Shown: positions 1-7,185 of the stretch, piece after piece | Position numbering within the stretch: position 1 is the stretch's first letter | Layout: the number at the start of each line of letters is the position of its first letter | Assembly: GCA_050943315.1 (NCBI GenBank) | Contig: JBMNOY010000037.1 | Location: 1 to 21,992 of the forward strand | DNA: 21,992 nt | Reading direction: 5' to 3' | DNA from: JBDKUD01 sp050943315 | GTDB taxonomy: Bacteria; Bacillota; Syntrophomonadia; Syntrophomonadales; Syntrophomonadaceae | Notes under the pieces: model-generated | What the model was told of the DNA's origin: nothing | The model's input: the letters and a program-made list of their open reading frames with translations, nothing else | The model's database searches: none | Program-made: the position numbers and the translations under genes

Positions 1-404
1 AGCCGGTAGAAACATTCACCGCCGGGGTCTATCTGGCCGGCTCCTGTCAGGGACCCAAAGATATACCCGATAGTGTGGCTCAGGCCAGCGGTGCGGCGGT
101 TAAGGTATGCGGTCTCTTTTCCAAAACCGAACTGGCCACTGAACCCATGACCTCAGAAGTGGATACGGACAAATGTTCCGGATGTGGTTTATGTGTTCCT
201 ATCTGCCCATATAGTGCCTTATCCCTGACTGAGCTAAAAGGGAGAGGAGCTCATGGGCCATTTACCAGAGAAGTAGCCCAGGTTAACGGCAGCTTGTGCC
301 AGGGGTGCGGAGCATGTGTCCCTGCGTGCCGAAGCGCGGCCCTTAACCTGAAAGGCTTTACTGACGAACAATTAGCAGCGGAGGTGGATGCACTGTGTCT
401 GTAG
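1..404 (+). CDS. hdrA: HdrA-type heterodisulfide reductase subunit A, C-terminal part (5' truncated)
   Basis: The reading frame is open from the window edge (codon phase begins at base 3) to TAG at 402-404, so only the C-terminal ~134 residues are visible. They hold the HdrA signature GSCQGPKDIPDSVAQAS (bases 42-92), followed by two ferredoxin-type [4Fe-4S] motifs, CSGCGLCVPICP and CQGCGACVPACR. In the family, HdrA is the FAD-containing subunit that bifurcates electrons. These C-terminal clusters pass electrons towards ferredoxin or the partner oxidoreductase. The stop overlaps the GTG start of mvhD by 10 bases, which implies translational coupling. hdrB and hdrC are not downstream; whether they lie upstream cannot be seen. 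The N-terminal half, where some homologues carry an extra Cys or Sec ligand, is outside the window. I am confident of the family and less so of the exact subtype. Confidence 0.9.
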   Translation, partial: PVETFTAGVYLAGSCQGPKDIPDSVAQASGAAVKVCGLFSKTELATEPMTSEVDTDKCSGCGLCVPICPYSALSLTELKGRGAHGPFTREVAQVNGSLCQGCGACVPACRSAALNLKGFTDEQLAAEVDALCL

Positions 405-826
405 CCAATAATCACTGGGAACCGAAAATAGTAGTATTTGCCTGTAACTGGTGTTCTTATGCAGCTGCCGACCTGGCGGGGCTTAACCATATGGAATACC
501 CGGCCGATGTCCGCATCATCAGAGTACCCTGTTCAGGAAGAATGGATCCCATGTTCGTACTGCGAGCATTTAATCGAGGTGCAGATGGTATCCTGCTCTC
601 CGGGTGACACCCCGGCGACTGCCACTATGGTAGTGGCAATTACTATAACCGCCGCCGGCACACCATAATGAAAAGCCTGATGGAATACATCGGCATAGAA
701 CCAGAAAGATACCAGACAGCCTGGATATCCGGGGCGGAAGGTATTAAGTTCAGAACTACCATGGAAAAAGTGGTTAATGATATAAAACGGCTGGGACCAA
801 ACAGAAAGCTGAGGGATGCAAGATGA
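395..826 (+). CDS. mvhD: MvhD/FlxD-type [2Fe-2S] electron-transfer subunit, selenoprotein (TGA = Sec at residue 71)
   Basis: It starts at GTG 395 with a GGAGGTGG site about 8 bases upstream. The frame meets TGA at 605-607 after 70 codons and then continues open for 72 more codons to TGA 824-826, giving 143 residues, the usual MvhD length. The TGA is inside the hallmark motif G-[C/U]-H-P-G-D-C-H-Y, at the position held by Cys in most homologues and by Sec in some. A SECIS-like hairpin follows directly. Other likely cluster ligands are Cys17, Cys20, Cys46 and Cys76. In the family, MvhD (FlxD) bridges hydrogenase, formate dehydrogenase or Flx modules to HdrA through a [2Fe-2S] centre. The true stop overlaps the ATG of the next gene. 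An automatic annotation would end the protein at 607 or call it a frameshifted pseudogene. A random nonsense mutation exactly at a known Sec site with a hairpin beside it is unlikely. Confidence 0.9.
605..638 (+). promoter_or_regulatory. Bacterial SECIS element with the UGA(Sec) codon of mvhD
   Basis: The TGA at 605-607 is followed, after 12 bases, by a perfect 8-bp stem: TGCCACTA at 620-627 pairs with TAGTGGCA at 631-638. The apical loop TGG (628-630) begins 20 bases after the TGA and has G in it. Known bacterial SECIS elements sit just 3' of the UGA, with the apical loop roughly 16-37 bases away and a G near the loop start, where SelB binds. The hairpin lies inside the coding sequence and encodes the conserved DCHYGSG residues, so it satisfies both constraints. 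The selA/B/C/D genes are not in the window. Confidence 0.82.
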
Positions 827-1728
827 AAGAAATAGAAAAACAGATTAAGGAAATAGCTGCCCGGCTTTTCGGGTCTGGTCAGGTCGATATATTCATGGCC
901 TGGGAAAAGGGAGACTTCGATTTTCAGAGTAAACCTTTAATCGCAAGAAACACATCTGATGTAAATAGGATCATTTTTAATGAGTATTGTATTCATAATT
1001 TGGCCAACAGCCTGTTAAAATTCCGTGATAGTGAAGACAGAATCGGTATCGTGGTCAAAGGTTGCGATTCGCGGGGAATAGTCAGGCTTTTAGAAGACAA
1101 TCAGTTTGACCGGGAGCGTTTGTATATCGTGGGAGTAAACTGTCCGGGTATGAAAGACCCCCTTGAGGCTATGCGCAATAGCTCCGGGTTAAGCAATGCC
1201 ACTAAAGAAGCCGGCCGGGCAGCTAAATGTTTGCGCTGCAATTACCCGAATCCGGTTATTTATGATGAAATACTGGGTATAGAACAGCAGTCTCACGCCG
1301 AGGGAGACCGGTTCGCCGCAGTAAGTGCGGTAGAAAATAAGTCGCTAGAAGAAAGGTACAATTTCTTTGAAGAAACCTTTTCCCGCTGTATCCGCTGCTA
1401 TGCCTGCCGTCAAGCATGTGTAGCCTGCAACTGCCGGGTTTGCATTTTTGATGAAATGAAACCTCAGTGGGTAGGCCGGGAAACCAACCAAACCGACAAT
1501 ATGATGTACCACTTGGTCCGGGCTCTGCATATGGCCGGTCGCTGTATAGAATGCGGCGAATGCGAAAGGGTATGCCCGGTAAATATCCCTCTCATGCTCA
1601 TTAATCAAAAACTTGCTCAAGATGTAAATAAGTTCTTTGGCCCGTATGAAGCCGGAATAAAGTATGTAGCTGGGGCTAAACCGCCCTTAAGTGTGTATAA
1701 GCAGGATGATCCCGACGATTTTCTATAG
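823..1728 (+). CDS. flxC: FlxC-like FrhB-type iron-sulfur electron-transfer subunit
   Basis: This is a 301-residue protein. The N-terminal ~150 residues resemble the coenzyme F420 hydrogenase/dehydrogenase beta (FrhB-like) region, including GIVVKGCDSRGIVRLL and GVNCPGM. A Cys pair (KCLRCNYPNP) comes next. The C-terminal half has two Fe-S motifs: Cys189-x2-Cys192-x2-Cys195-x3-Cys199, with extra Cys202, Cys204 and Cys207, and Cys241-x2-Cys244-x2-Cys247-x3-Cys251-Pro. No signal peptide or membrane segment is seen, so it is cytoplasmic. It overlaps mvhD by 4 bases (ATGA) and precedes the FlxB-like gene by 11 bases. The setting matches the Flx-Hdr family, in which small Fe-S proteins wire an NADH-oxidising flavoprotein to MvhD/HdrA. 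The label flxC comes from context plus domain type and is less secure than those of its neighbours. The extra Cys cluster at 202-207 is notable. Confidence 0.72.
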   Translation: MKEIEKQIKEIAARLFGSGQVDIFMAWEKGDFDFQSKPLIARNTSDVNRIIFNEYCIHNLANSLLKFRDSEDRIGIVVKGCDSRGIVRLLEDNQFDRERLYIVGVNCPGMKDPLEAMRNSSGLSNATKEAGRAAKCLRCNYPNPVIYDEILGIEQQSHAEGDRFAAVSAVENKSLEERYNFFEETFSRCIRCYACRQACVACNCRVCIFDEMKPQWVGRETNQTDNMMYHLVRALHMAGRCIECGECERVCPVNIPLMLINQKLAQDVNKFFGPYEAGIKYVAGAKPPLSVYKQDDPDDFL

Positions 1729-1739
1729 GGGGTGATACG

Positions 1740-2753
1740 GTGAAAGTGCTAAATAAAAGTAAAATTAACGAAGCTTTAAACAATCTGGCTAAAGCCGGTG
1801 ATGTATATGTTCCCATGCAAAGAAATACCCAAACCGGGTTCTTTTCCTGGAAAACCTTTGATGAGACCAGAGACAATATAGCTCTTGAAATGTTAAATGT
1901 CTTATTGCCTCCTAAAAATATTGTCCTGCCACAGACCGAGAAAATGTACAGCTTTAAGCAGGAAGGCCAGGAAATTAATATTGACCAGGTCTATGAAAAC
2001 AGCAGCCCGAAAATAATATTTGGCTGCAGACCCTGTGATGTGAAAGCAATTGAATGCCTGGATATGGTGTTTCTGACCAAAGGCTATGTGGATAATTTCT
2101 ATCAAGCCCGCCGGGACAGCACCACAATTATTGCCAATGCCTGCTATACGCTAGGGGCTAACTGTTTCTGCGCAGCCATGGGAATTGACCCGGTTGAGCC
2201 CCCGGCAGATGTTGTTATCCGTGATATTGGTGAAGGCTGGGTGTGGGAAGTTGAGACCGAGAAAGGTCAAAAGGCAACAGATAAAATAGCTGCCTTTTTA
2301 GAGGATAAATCAGTAAAACTGCCGGAGCCGGCGAATTTTTCCCGGGCTGTCAAATATGAAGGCCTTGCCGAAAAGTTGAAAGGCCTTTTTGAACACCCCC
2401 TGTGGGAAAGACTATCCGATCCCTGCCAGACCTGTGGCATATGTACCTATCTATGTCCTACCTGTTACTGCTTTGACATTCAGGTCAAGACCTGGGGGGA
2501 GGAAGGATATCGCTTCCGCTGTTACGATTCCTGTATGTACCGAGAATATACTTTGATGGCAGGCGGACATAATCCCCGGGAAACAGCCAAAGAGAGATTT
2601 CGCAACCGGTTTCTGCATAAATTAGAATTCTTTAAGGAAAGATACGGCACCCCTTTGTGCACCGGGTGCGGAAGGTGTACAGCTGCTTGTCCCAACGGAA
2701 TCAGTATAGTCGGTGTAATGGACGAGATTAAGGAGGTGGAGGCTGGTGCCTAA
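1740..2753 (+). CDS. flxB: FlxB-like 4Fe-4S dicluster protein (sulfhydrogenase beta / AsrA family)
   Basis: The start is GTG 1740 after an AGGGGGTGAT ribosome site; the product is 337 residues. The N-terminal region carries the conserved GCRPCDVKAIECLD stretch. The C-terminal region has two cluster motifs: Cys229-x2-Cys232-x2-Cys235-x3-Cys239-Pro, and Cys307-x2-Cys310-x2-Cys313-x3-Cys317-Pro. This is the layout of the [4Fe-4S] subunit of anaerobic sulfite reductase (AsrA), of sulfhydrogenase beta and of FlxB. These proteins act as the electron relay paired with an FAD/NAD(P)H subunit, and that subunit is encoded directly downstream with an 8-base overlap. No sulfite reductase catalytic subunit (AsrC) is present, so the Hdr context favours FlxB. 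Internal KCxxC-type clusters and a CYDSCMYRE stretch suggest further metal ligands. Confidence 0.8.
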   Translation: MKVLNKSKINEALNNLAKAGDVYVPMQRNTQTGFFSWKTFDETRDNIALEMLNVLLPPKNIVLPQTEKMYSFKQEGQEINIDQVYENSSPKIIFGCRPCDVKAIECLDMVFLTKGYVDNFYQARRDSTTIIANACYTLGANCFCAAMGIDPVEPPADVVIRDIGEGWVWEVETEKGQKATDKIAAFLEDKSVKLPEPANFSRAVKYEGLAEKLKGLFEHPLWERLSDPCQTCGICTYLCPTCYCFDIQVKTWGEEGYRFRCYDSCMYREYTLMAGGHNPRETAKERFRNRFLHKLEFFKERYGTPLCTGCGRCTAACPNGISIVGVMDEIKEVEAGA

Positions 2754-3579
2754 CTGTAATTGTGAGAAACCTCTGGTCCCGGCAATTGTAGAAGTTGTGG
2801 ATATTAAAGATGAGACACCGGATGTTAAAAACTTTTATGTCCGAAGCCAGGACGGAGTCCCATTTAATGTTATGCCCGGGCAATTAGCCATGGTGTCGCT
2901 GGTGCCGGTGGGGGAAGGTATGTTTTCGGTTTCCTGGCAGGAGGAAAAAGACCATTTGGAATTTGCCATCAAGAGTGTGGGCTTAATGACTAATGAACTG
3001 CATCGTATTGATGTGGGGCAGAAACTGGGAATCCGCGGTCCTTATGGCAACGGCTTCCCAGTAGAAGATTGCCGGGGTAAGGATATGCTTTTCATTGGCG
3101 GTGGCATTGGGCTGGCACCTTTACGCTCTTTTATAAAGTACTGTTTTAAACACCGGGAAGATTATGGCAAGATTCAGATAATATATGGCAGCAGAAGCTA
3201 CGCTGACCTGGTTTTTAAGGATGAACTTTTTGACCAATGGCCTAAACAAAAAGATACTGAAGTATTTGTTACTATAGATAATGCTGAGGAGAAATGGGAT
3301 GGACATGTAGGTTTTGTTCCTTCTTACCTGGAAGAATTAAACCCGGCAGCCCAGGGTAAGATTGCCGTTACCTGCGGTCCCCCCATTATGATCAAGTTCG
3401 TATTGCAGGCCCTGGAGAAAATGGGCTTTACTGATGAACAGGTAATAACCACCCTGGAAATGCGTATGAAATGTGGTATCGGCAAGTGCGGACGGTGCAA
3501 TATCGGCAGTGAATATATCTGTTTGGATGGTCCGGTGTTTAATCTGGCCCAGCTCAAAAAGTTGCCCCCGGAATGGTAA
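2746..3579 (+). CDS. flxA: FlxA-like FAD/NAD(P)H-binding oxidoreductase subunit (PyrK/AsrB family)
   Basis: This 277-residue flavoprotein belongs to the ferredoxin-NADP reductase superfamily. The GTG start at 2746 overlaps the upstream stop and follows AGGAGGTGG at 2731-2739. The FAD-binding region includes MPGQLAMVSL and IRGPYGNGF. The nucleotide-binding loop is FIGGGIGLAPLRSFI, and CGPPIMI marks the C-terminal half of the NAD(P) domain. Near the end, Cys243, Cys248, Cys251 and Cys259 form the [2Fe-2S] motif typical of PyrK, AsrB and FlxA. In Flx-Hdr complexes this subunit oxidises or reduces NAD(H) and passes electrons through the FlxB/C-like proteins to MvhD and HdrA. The operon appears to end here; the next plus-strand gene begins about 380 bases later. 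Confidence 0.85.
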   Translation: MPNCNCEKPLVPAIVEVVDIKDETPDVKNFYVRSQDGVPFNVMPGQLAMVSLVPVGEGMFSVSWQEEKDHLEFAIKSVGLMTNELHRIDVGQKLGIRGPYGNGFPVEDCRGKDMLFIGGGIGLAPLRSFIKYCFKHREDYGKIQIIYGSRSYADLVFKDELFDQWPKQKDTEVFVTIDNAEEKWDGHVGFVPSYLEELNPAAQGKIAVTCGPPIMIKFVLQALEKMGFTDEQVITTLEMRMKCGIGKCGRCNIGSEYICLDGPVFNLAQLKKLPPEW

Positions 3580-3588
3580 AGTAGCGTT

Positions 3589-3633
3589 GGGAAGGTTCTT
3601 GTACCGCATACTAAGCAGGGCAATAACCTTCCC
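3589..3633 (+). terminator. Inverted repeat after the hdr-flx operon, possible terminator
   Basis: GGGAAGGTT (3589-3597) and AACCTTCCC (3625-3633) are perfect 9-base inverted arms around a 27-base loop. They lie 10 bases past the flxA stop and just beyond the stop of the convergent small gene at 3646. There is no clear T tract on either side, so intrinsic termination is uncertain. A shared convergent terminator or an mRNA-end stabiliser would fit. Confidence 0.35.
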
Positions 3634-3645
3634 CATTTGATTTAC

Positions 3646-3789
3646 CTAAAAGATGGAGTCGCCGAATATATACCCCAGATAGAAAATAGCCGCGATGGCA
3701 ATAATGTGGAAAATCCACCAACCGGTCTTGAGAAACTCGAAGGTGCCCAGCTCAATCTCATCCCGACTTTTAACCTCTTCATTTTCCAT
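3646..3789 (-). CDS. Small single-span membrane protein, 47 residues, unknown function
   Basis: I do not recognise a family. On the minus strand, ATG at 3789-3787 follows AAAGGGG with about 8 bases of spacing, and the frame runs 47 codons to TAG. The N-terminal ~20 residues are acidic and polar (MENEEVKSRDEIELG). They are followed by a hydrophobic stretch of about 21 residues (GWWIFHIIAIAAIFYLGYIF, residues 23-42) and a short DSIF tail. The charge pattern would put the N-terminus inside or outside ambiguously. The gene sits between two plus-strand genes and is divergent from the aminotransferase-reductase fusion, sharing the 170-base promoter region. The good ribosome site, biased codons and clear transmembrane profile argue it is real. 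It is too short for usual gene callers. Confidence 0.6.
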   Translation of the reverse strand: MENEEVKSRDEIELGTFEFLKTGWWIFHIIAIAAIFYLGYIFGDSIF

Positions 3790-3883
3790 TATTTTAACCC
3801 CTTTCATGGATAGGTATAGCTATTGGTTCTTAATATTTCCACATTTCGAATTAATATGTAAGAAAGATAAAAAAATATGTTAT

Positions 3884-3911
3884 TTGACAAATCTATTTCA
3901 ATAACTAAAAT
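3884..3911 (+). promoter_or_regulatory. Sigma-A-type promoter for the aminotransferase-reductase fusion
   Basis: A perfect TTGACA (3884-3889), a 16-base spacer and TAAAAT (3906-3911) lie in an AT-rich stretch about 50 bases upstream of ATG 3961. The gene's ribosome site GAGGAG is at about 3950-3955. The gap 3790-3960 holds nothing else that I can recognise, apart from the presumed promoter of the divergent small gene. Confidence 0.65.
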
Positions 3912-3960
3912 AGTAGTAATTATAGAGATTGCACAATGACGTGCACAGAGGAGGAGTCAC

Positions 3961-6645
3961 ATGTCATTTCCACGCAAGGACCTGCTTAATCCTACCCTGG
4001 CCAGGGTCCTGGAGACTTTTAGACTCGATAAGTTTTATATTCGGGGTGAGGGAAACTACCTGTGGGATGCTGATGGAGTGCGGTATTTGGATTTTATTGC
4101 CCAATATGGATCAGTACCATTTGGTTATAACCCCGACTTTATATGGGAAAAACTGAAAGAGGTGCAGGAAAAAGGATGGCCCAGCCTGGTCCAGCCTTCA
4201 CTGCCCCCCGAAGCACTACGCCTGGCAGAGAAATTGGCTGATATTACACCGGGTGATTTGTGCTATTCTACCTTTTGCCAGAGTGGTACCGAAGCTGTTG
4301 AGGCGGCTATTAAATTGGCCCGTTCAGCCACCGGCAAACATACCATTATTTCCACCAATAATAGTTTTCATGGTAAGACCCTGGGATCTTTATCTGCTAC
4401 CGGCAAAAAGTCTTACCAAACCCCGTTTTATGCACCTGCCCCCGGTTTTATCAAAGTGCCTTACAATGATGCGGAAGCGCTTGAGCAAGCTATTGCCGCC
4501 AACCGTGACGATGTGGCCGGTTTCATTGTTGAACCGGTGCAAGGGGAGGGTGGAATAGTAGTAGCAAATCCCGGGTATTTAAGCGATGTTCAGAGAATAT
4601 GCAATGAAAATGGCATTGTTTTCATCGTTGATGAGATTCAGACCGGATTAGGGCGGTCAGGGAAGATTTTTGCATGTAATTATGAAGACATTGAACCGGA
4701 TATATTACTATTAGCCAAGGCACTGGGCGGAGGATTACTTCCCATGGCAGTCTGCATAAGTTCTCCGCGGGTGTGGAATGATGAATTTGGTATGCTGCAC
4801 AGTTCTACCTTTGCCAATAATAATGTTACCTGTGCGGTGGGCAGTGCAGTTATTGAAAAATTACTGGATAATGACGGTCAGTTAGTCCGGGACGTAGCCT
4901 TAAAAGGCGAATATTTGTTGGAAAAGGTTAATAAACTGGCAAAAACCTATCCCCAGGTTATAAAAGAGGTTCGGGGCCGGGGATTAATGGTGGGAGTAGA
5001 GTTTTACGGCCTGGAAGACTGCGGCAGCTATGATATGGCCTATTTGGTTGATCAAGGCGGTTTTACTGCTCTCTTGGCTGGTTTCTTATTAAATGTCTTC
5101 CAAATAAGATTAGCTCCTTTTCTTAATAACTCTATGACTTTAAGATTGGAACCTCCTTTAACTATCACCTATGAAGAGATTGACCGTGTTGTCATGGCTC
5201 TTGAGCAAGTGTGTAAAATACTCGATTACCGCGATTATGTCAAACTGTACAAGTTTTTACTGGGCAACTATTCCCGTCCTGAAAAACTGATCGATTACCG
5301 GCCTTGCACCAGAAAAATAAAGCCTGCTACGGTGCGGGAGGGAGAAAGAACCAGCCGGAAGTTTGCCTTTGTTATTCATTACCCGGCTCCTGAGGATGTT
5401 ATACTTAACAATCCGTCATTTCAGGAATTAAACCGGGATGAATTATACCAATTTATGCAGTGGGAAAGCCGGATTGATGATCCCGGTATTGTCTGTCATA
5501 TGCCGGCCATAAGATCCAAAAACGGTACTCTGGTAGAAGGCTGGCTGATAGGAGTCCCCCTGGGGGGCAGAGAGATTATGTCTATGCCCGGCAATGAGGC
5601 AGCAGCAATGGTCGCAAAAGCTGTGGATCTGGGACGCGACCTGGGGGCGGAAATAGTGGGCTTGGGTGCGCTTACTTCCGTGGTAACCAGGGGCGGACGT
5701 TCCGTTATGGGGCGTGATGTAGCAATAACCAGTGGTAATAGTTATACCACCTTGATGGCTATGGAGGCACTGCTTGAAGGGGCAGAAAAAATGCATATCG
5801 ATGTTAAGCAAGCCCGGGCGGCAGTTGTCGGTGCGACTGGTTCCATTGGCCGTGCCTGTGCACTATTGCTTTCCGAACAGGTAGAAAATATTACCCTGCT
5901 GGGTAATTCCAGTCATGCCGTTAGCAGCAGAAACAGGTTAAATTCGCTCGTCCAGGATATGCTGGGGCAGGCGGTGACACGCATGAAATCAGGCGAAACT
6001 GCCGGACTTAGTGGATTCCTGCAACGGGTAAGCAATCTTTTAAAGAGCAACAACAGCCAGGCAGCCAAACAATATATTAGACTCATAGATGATAACAGCC
6101 TTAACTTGACCTTACTTAATGAACTTTGTAGATATCTTGGGTTACTCTGCCCACTTACCGTGAGCCTCGATATTGACAAGGCCCTGCCTGCCTGCAATAT
6201 GATTGTTGCCGCCAGCAACTCCCCGGAATATATTATTTTCCCGGAACACCTGCAACCAGGGGCAGTTGTGTGTGATGTAGCGCGGCCGGCTGATGTTTCA
6301 CCATTGGTATGCGAACACCGCAATGATGTGTTGATTCTGGAAGGCGGTCTGGTGCAGTACCCTGATCCGGTAGCTTTTGGACCTAATCTGGGGTATCGTG
6401 ACGGGGTAAGCTTAGGTTGCCTCTCTGAGACGGTATTGCTGGCCCTGGAAGGTGATTGTCAGGATTACAGTATTGGGGTTAAACTTCCTTTGGAAACCAT
6501 CCACTACATGCGTGAGCTGGGCGAGAAGCATGGATTTTCGCTGGCTGGATTAAGGATGGGCAATCATGAGATCAGTGATGAGGAAATTGAACAGATTTAT
6601 CTTAATTCCCTAAAAGTTAATAATATTAAGGGGGCTGTACTGTAA
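3961..6645 (+). CDS. Fusion: class III PLP aminotransferase + acyl-ACP-reductase-like (AAR) domain
   Basis: The 894-residue protein starts at ATG after GAGGAG. Residues 1 to ~430 are a class III (acetylornithine/GABA-type) aminotransferase: CQSGTEAVEAAIKLAR, VDEIQTGLGRSG with Asp224 for the PLP ring nitrogen, Lys253 in LLAKALGGGLLP for the Schiff base, and SSTFANNN. Residues ~465-894 resemble the cyanobacterial long-chain acyl-ACP reductase. They include GLGALTSVVTRGG, ITSGNSYTTLMA, a Rossmann loop GATGSIG (624-630), EGGLVQYPDPVAF, and GCLSETVLLALE, whose Cys820 aligns with the acyl-thioester Cys of AAR, followed by a HGFSLAGL tail. From about 640 to 735 there is an extra, mostly helical segment absent from cyanobacterial AAR as I recall it. 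Inference: the reductase half makes (or oxidises) an aldehyde from an acyl thioester using NAD(P)H, and the transaminase half interconverts that aldehyde with an amine. Substrate chain length is unknown. The gene is monocistronic, with its own promoter and terminator. Confidence 0.85.
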   Translation: MSFPRKDLLNPTLARVLETFRLDKFYIRGEGNYLWDADGVRYLDFIAQYGSVPFGYNPDFIWEKLKEVQEKGWPSLVQPSLPPEALRLAEKLADITPGDLCYSTFCQSGTEAVEAAIKLARSATGKHTIISTNNSFHGKTLGSLSATGKKSYQTPFYAPAPGFIKVPYNDAEALEQAIAANRDDVAGFIVEPVQGEGGIVVANPGYLSDVQRICNENGIVFIVDEIQTGLGRSGKIFACNYEDIEPDILLLAKALGGGLLPMAVCISSPRVWNDEFGMLHSSTFANNNVTCAVGSAVIEKLLDNDGQLVRDVALKGEYLLEKVNKLAKTYPQVIKEVRGRGLMVGVEFYGLEDCGSYDMAYLVDQGGFTALLAGFLLNVFQIRLAPFLNNSMTLRLEPPLTITYEEIDRVVMALEQVCKILDYRDYVKLYKFLLGNYSRPEKLIDYRPCTRKIKPATVREGERTSRKFAFVIHYPAPEDVILNNPSFQELNRDELYQFMQWESRIDDPGIVCHMPAIRSKNGTLVEGWLIGVPLGGREIMSMPGNEAAAMVAKAVDLGRDLGAEIVGLGALTSVVTRGGRSVMGRDVAITSGNSYTTLMAMEALLEGAEKMHIDVKQARAAVVGATGSIGRACALLLSEQVENITLLGNSSHAVSSRNRLNSLVQDMLGQAVTRMKSGETAGLSGFLQRVSNLLKSNNSQAAKQYIRLIDDNSLNLTLLNELCRYLGLLCPLTVSLDIDKALPACNMIVAASNSPEYIIFPEHLQPGAVVCDVARPADVSPLVCEHRNDVLILEGGLVQYPDPVAFGPNLGYRDGVSLGCLSETVLLALEGDCQDYSIGVKLPLETIHYMRELGEKHGFSLAGLRMGNHEISDEEIEQIYLNSLKVNNIKGAVL

Positions 6646-6676
6646 AGCGTACCAGCGGTAGCCAATAATAATTTAA

Positions 6677-6703
6677 CAGGGAGCTAATGCTCCTTGTTTT
6701 TTT
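6677..6703 (+). terminator. Rho-independent terminator of the fusion gene
   Basis: CAGGGAGC (6677-6684) pairs with GCTCCTTG (6689-6696), 8 bp with one G-U, around the loop TAAT. Seven Ts follow directly (6697-6703). It lies 32 bases after the stop. Confidence 0.9.
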
Positions 6704-6765
6704 AGGTGAAGAAATCAAGTGTAAAGTATAGAATAATAACAGTATGATTTTTCGGGGGGATTAAA

Positions 6766-7185
6766 GTGGATTTGAAGGAAATTGTTATTCGCAAGGATGG
6801 AAAGTGGTATTTTGGCGGTGCCGAAATGTTCAGACGTAATATTTTGAATATACTGGCCCGTAATATAAAAAAACAAGAGGATGGTTCATATGCTATTGAA
6901 CTGGAGCAGGATACTAGTCCCATAACAGTAGAGGATGTACCTTTTCTGGCCCAGGGTATATATGAAGAAAATGGATATTATAAACTGGTATTCCACGACC
7001 TGCAGGAGTTGGTATTAGATCATGAACTCAAGATAACCTTAAAGGGAGATGTACCCTATATCGATTATAAATGGCCGGCTGATACCAGGCTCAGCAAAGG
7101 CTTATACTGGAAGTTAAGTGATTGGTTTGAGTTCCGCGGAGAAGACATATATATCGTCCCACCAGGAATTGAGCACAAGAAATAG
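6766..7185 (+). CDS. DUF1285-like conserved protein
   Basis: This is a 139-residue soluble protein with a GTG start after GGGGGGATT. The pattern IRKDGKWYFGGAEMFRRNIL, then EDGSYAIELEQDTSPITVEDVPFLA, resembles the DUF1285 family. That family's function is not established to my knowledge; its fold is described as small beta-rich domains. The C-terminal part has a WPADTRLSKGLYWKLSDW stretch. No catalytic motif, signal peptide or membrane segment is visible. It is flanked by the strong terminator at 6677-6703 and by a convergent terminator, so it is probably a single-gene transcript. The family assignment is from memory of the motif layout. Confidence 0.65.
   Translation: MDLKEIVIRKDGKWYFGGAEMFRRNILNILARNIKKQEDGSYAIELEQDTSPITVEDVPFLAQGIYEENGYYKLVFHDLQELVLDHELKITLKGDVPYIDYKWPADTRLSKGLYWKLSDWFEFRGEDIYIVPPGIEHKK

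Noticed and set aside
438..668. An open frame overlapping mvhD that could be taken as a frameshifted continuation
   Set aside because: The original mvhD frame stays open past the TGA and gives the conserved HPGDCHY motif, so read-through as Sec explains the locus without a frameshift.
1740..3579. AsrA/AsrB anaerobic sulfite reductase subunits
   Set aside because: The two proteins do resemble AsrA and AsrB, but no AsrC catalytic subunit follows, and both are coupled to hdrA and mvhD, so Flx-type subunits fit better.
3695..3904. A 69-codon plus-strand frame between flxA and the fusion gene
   Set aside because: It is antisense to the better-supported 47-residue membrane protein, lacks a ribosome site and runs into the AT-rich promoter region.
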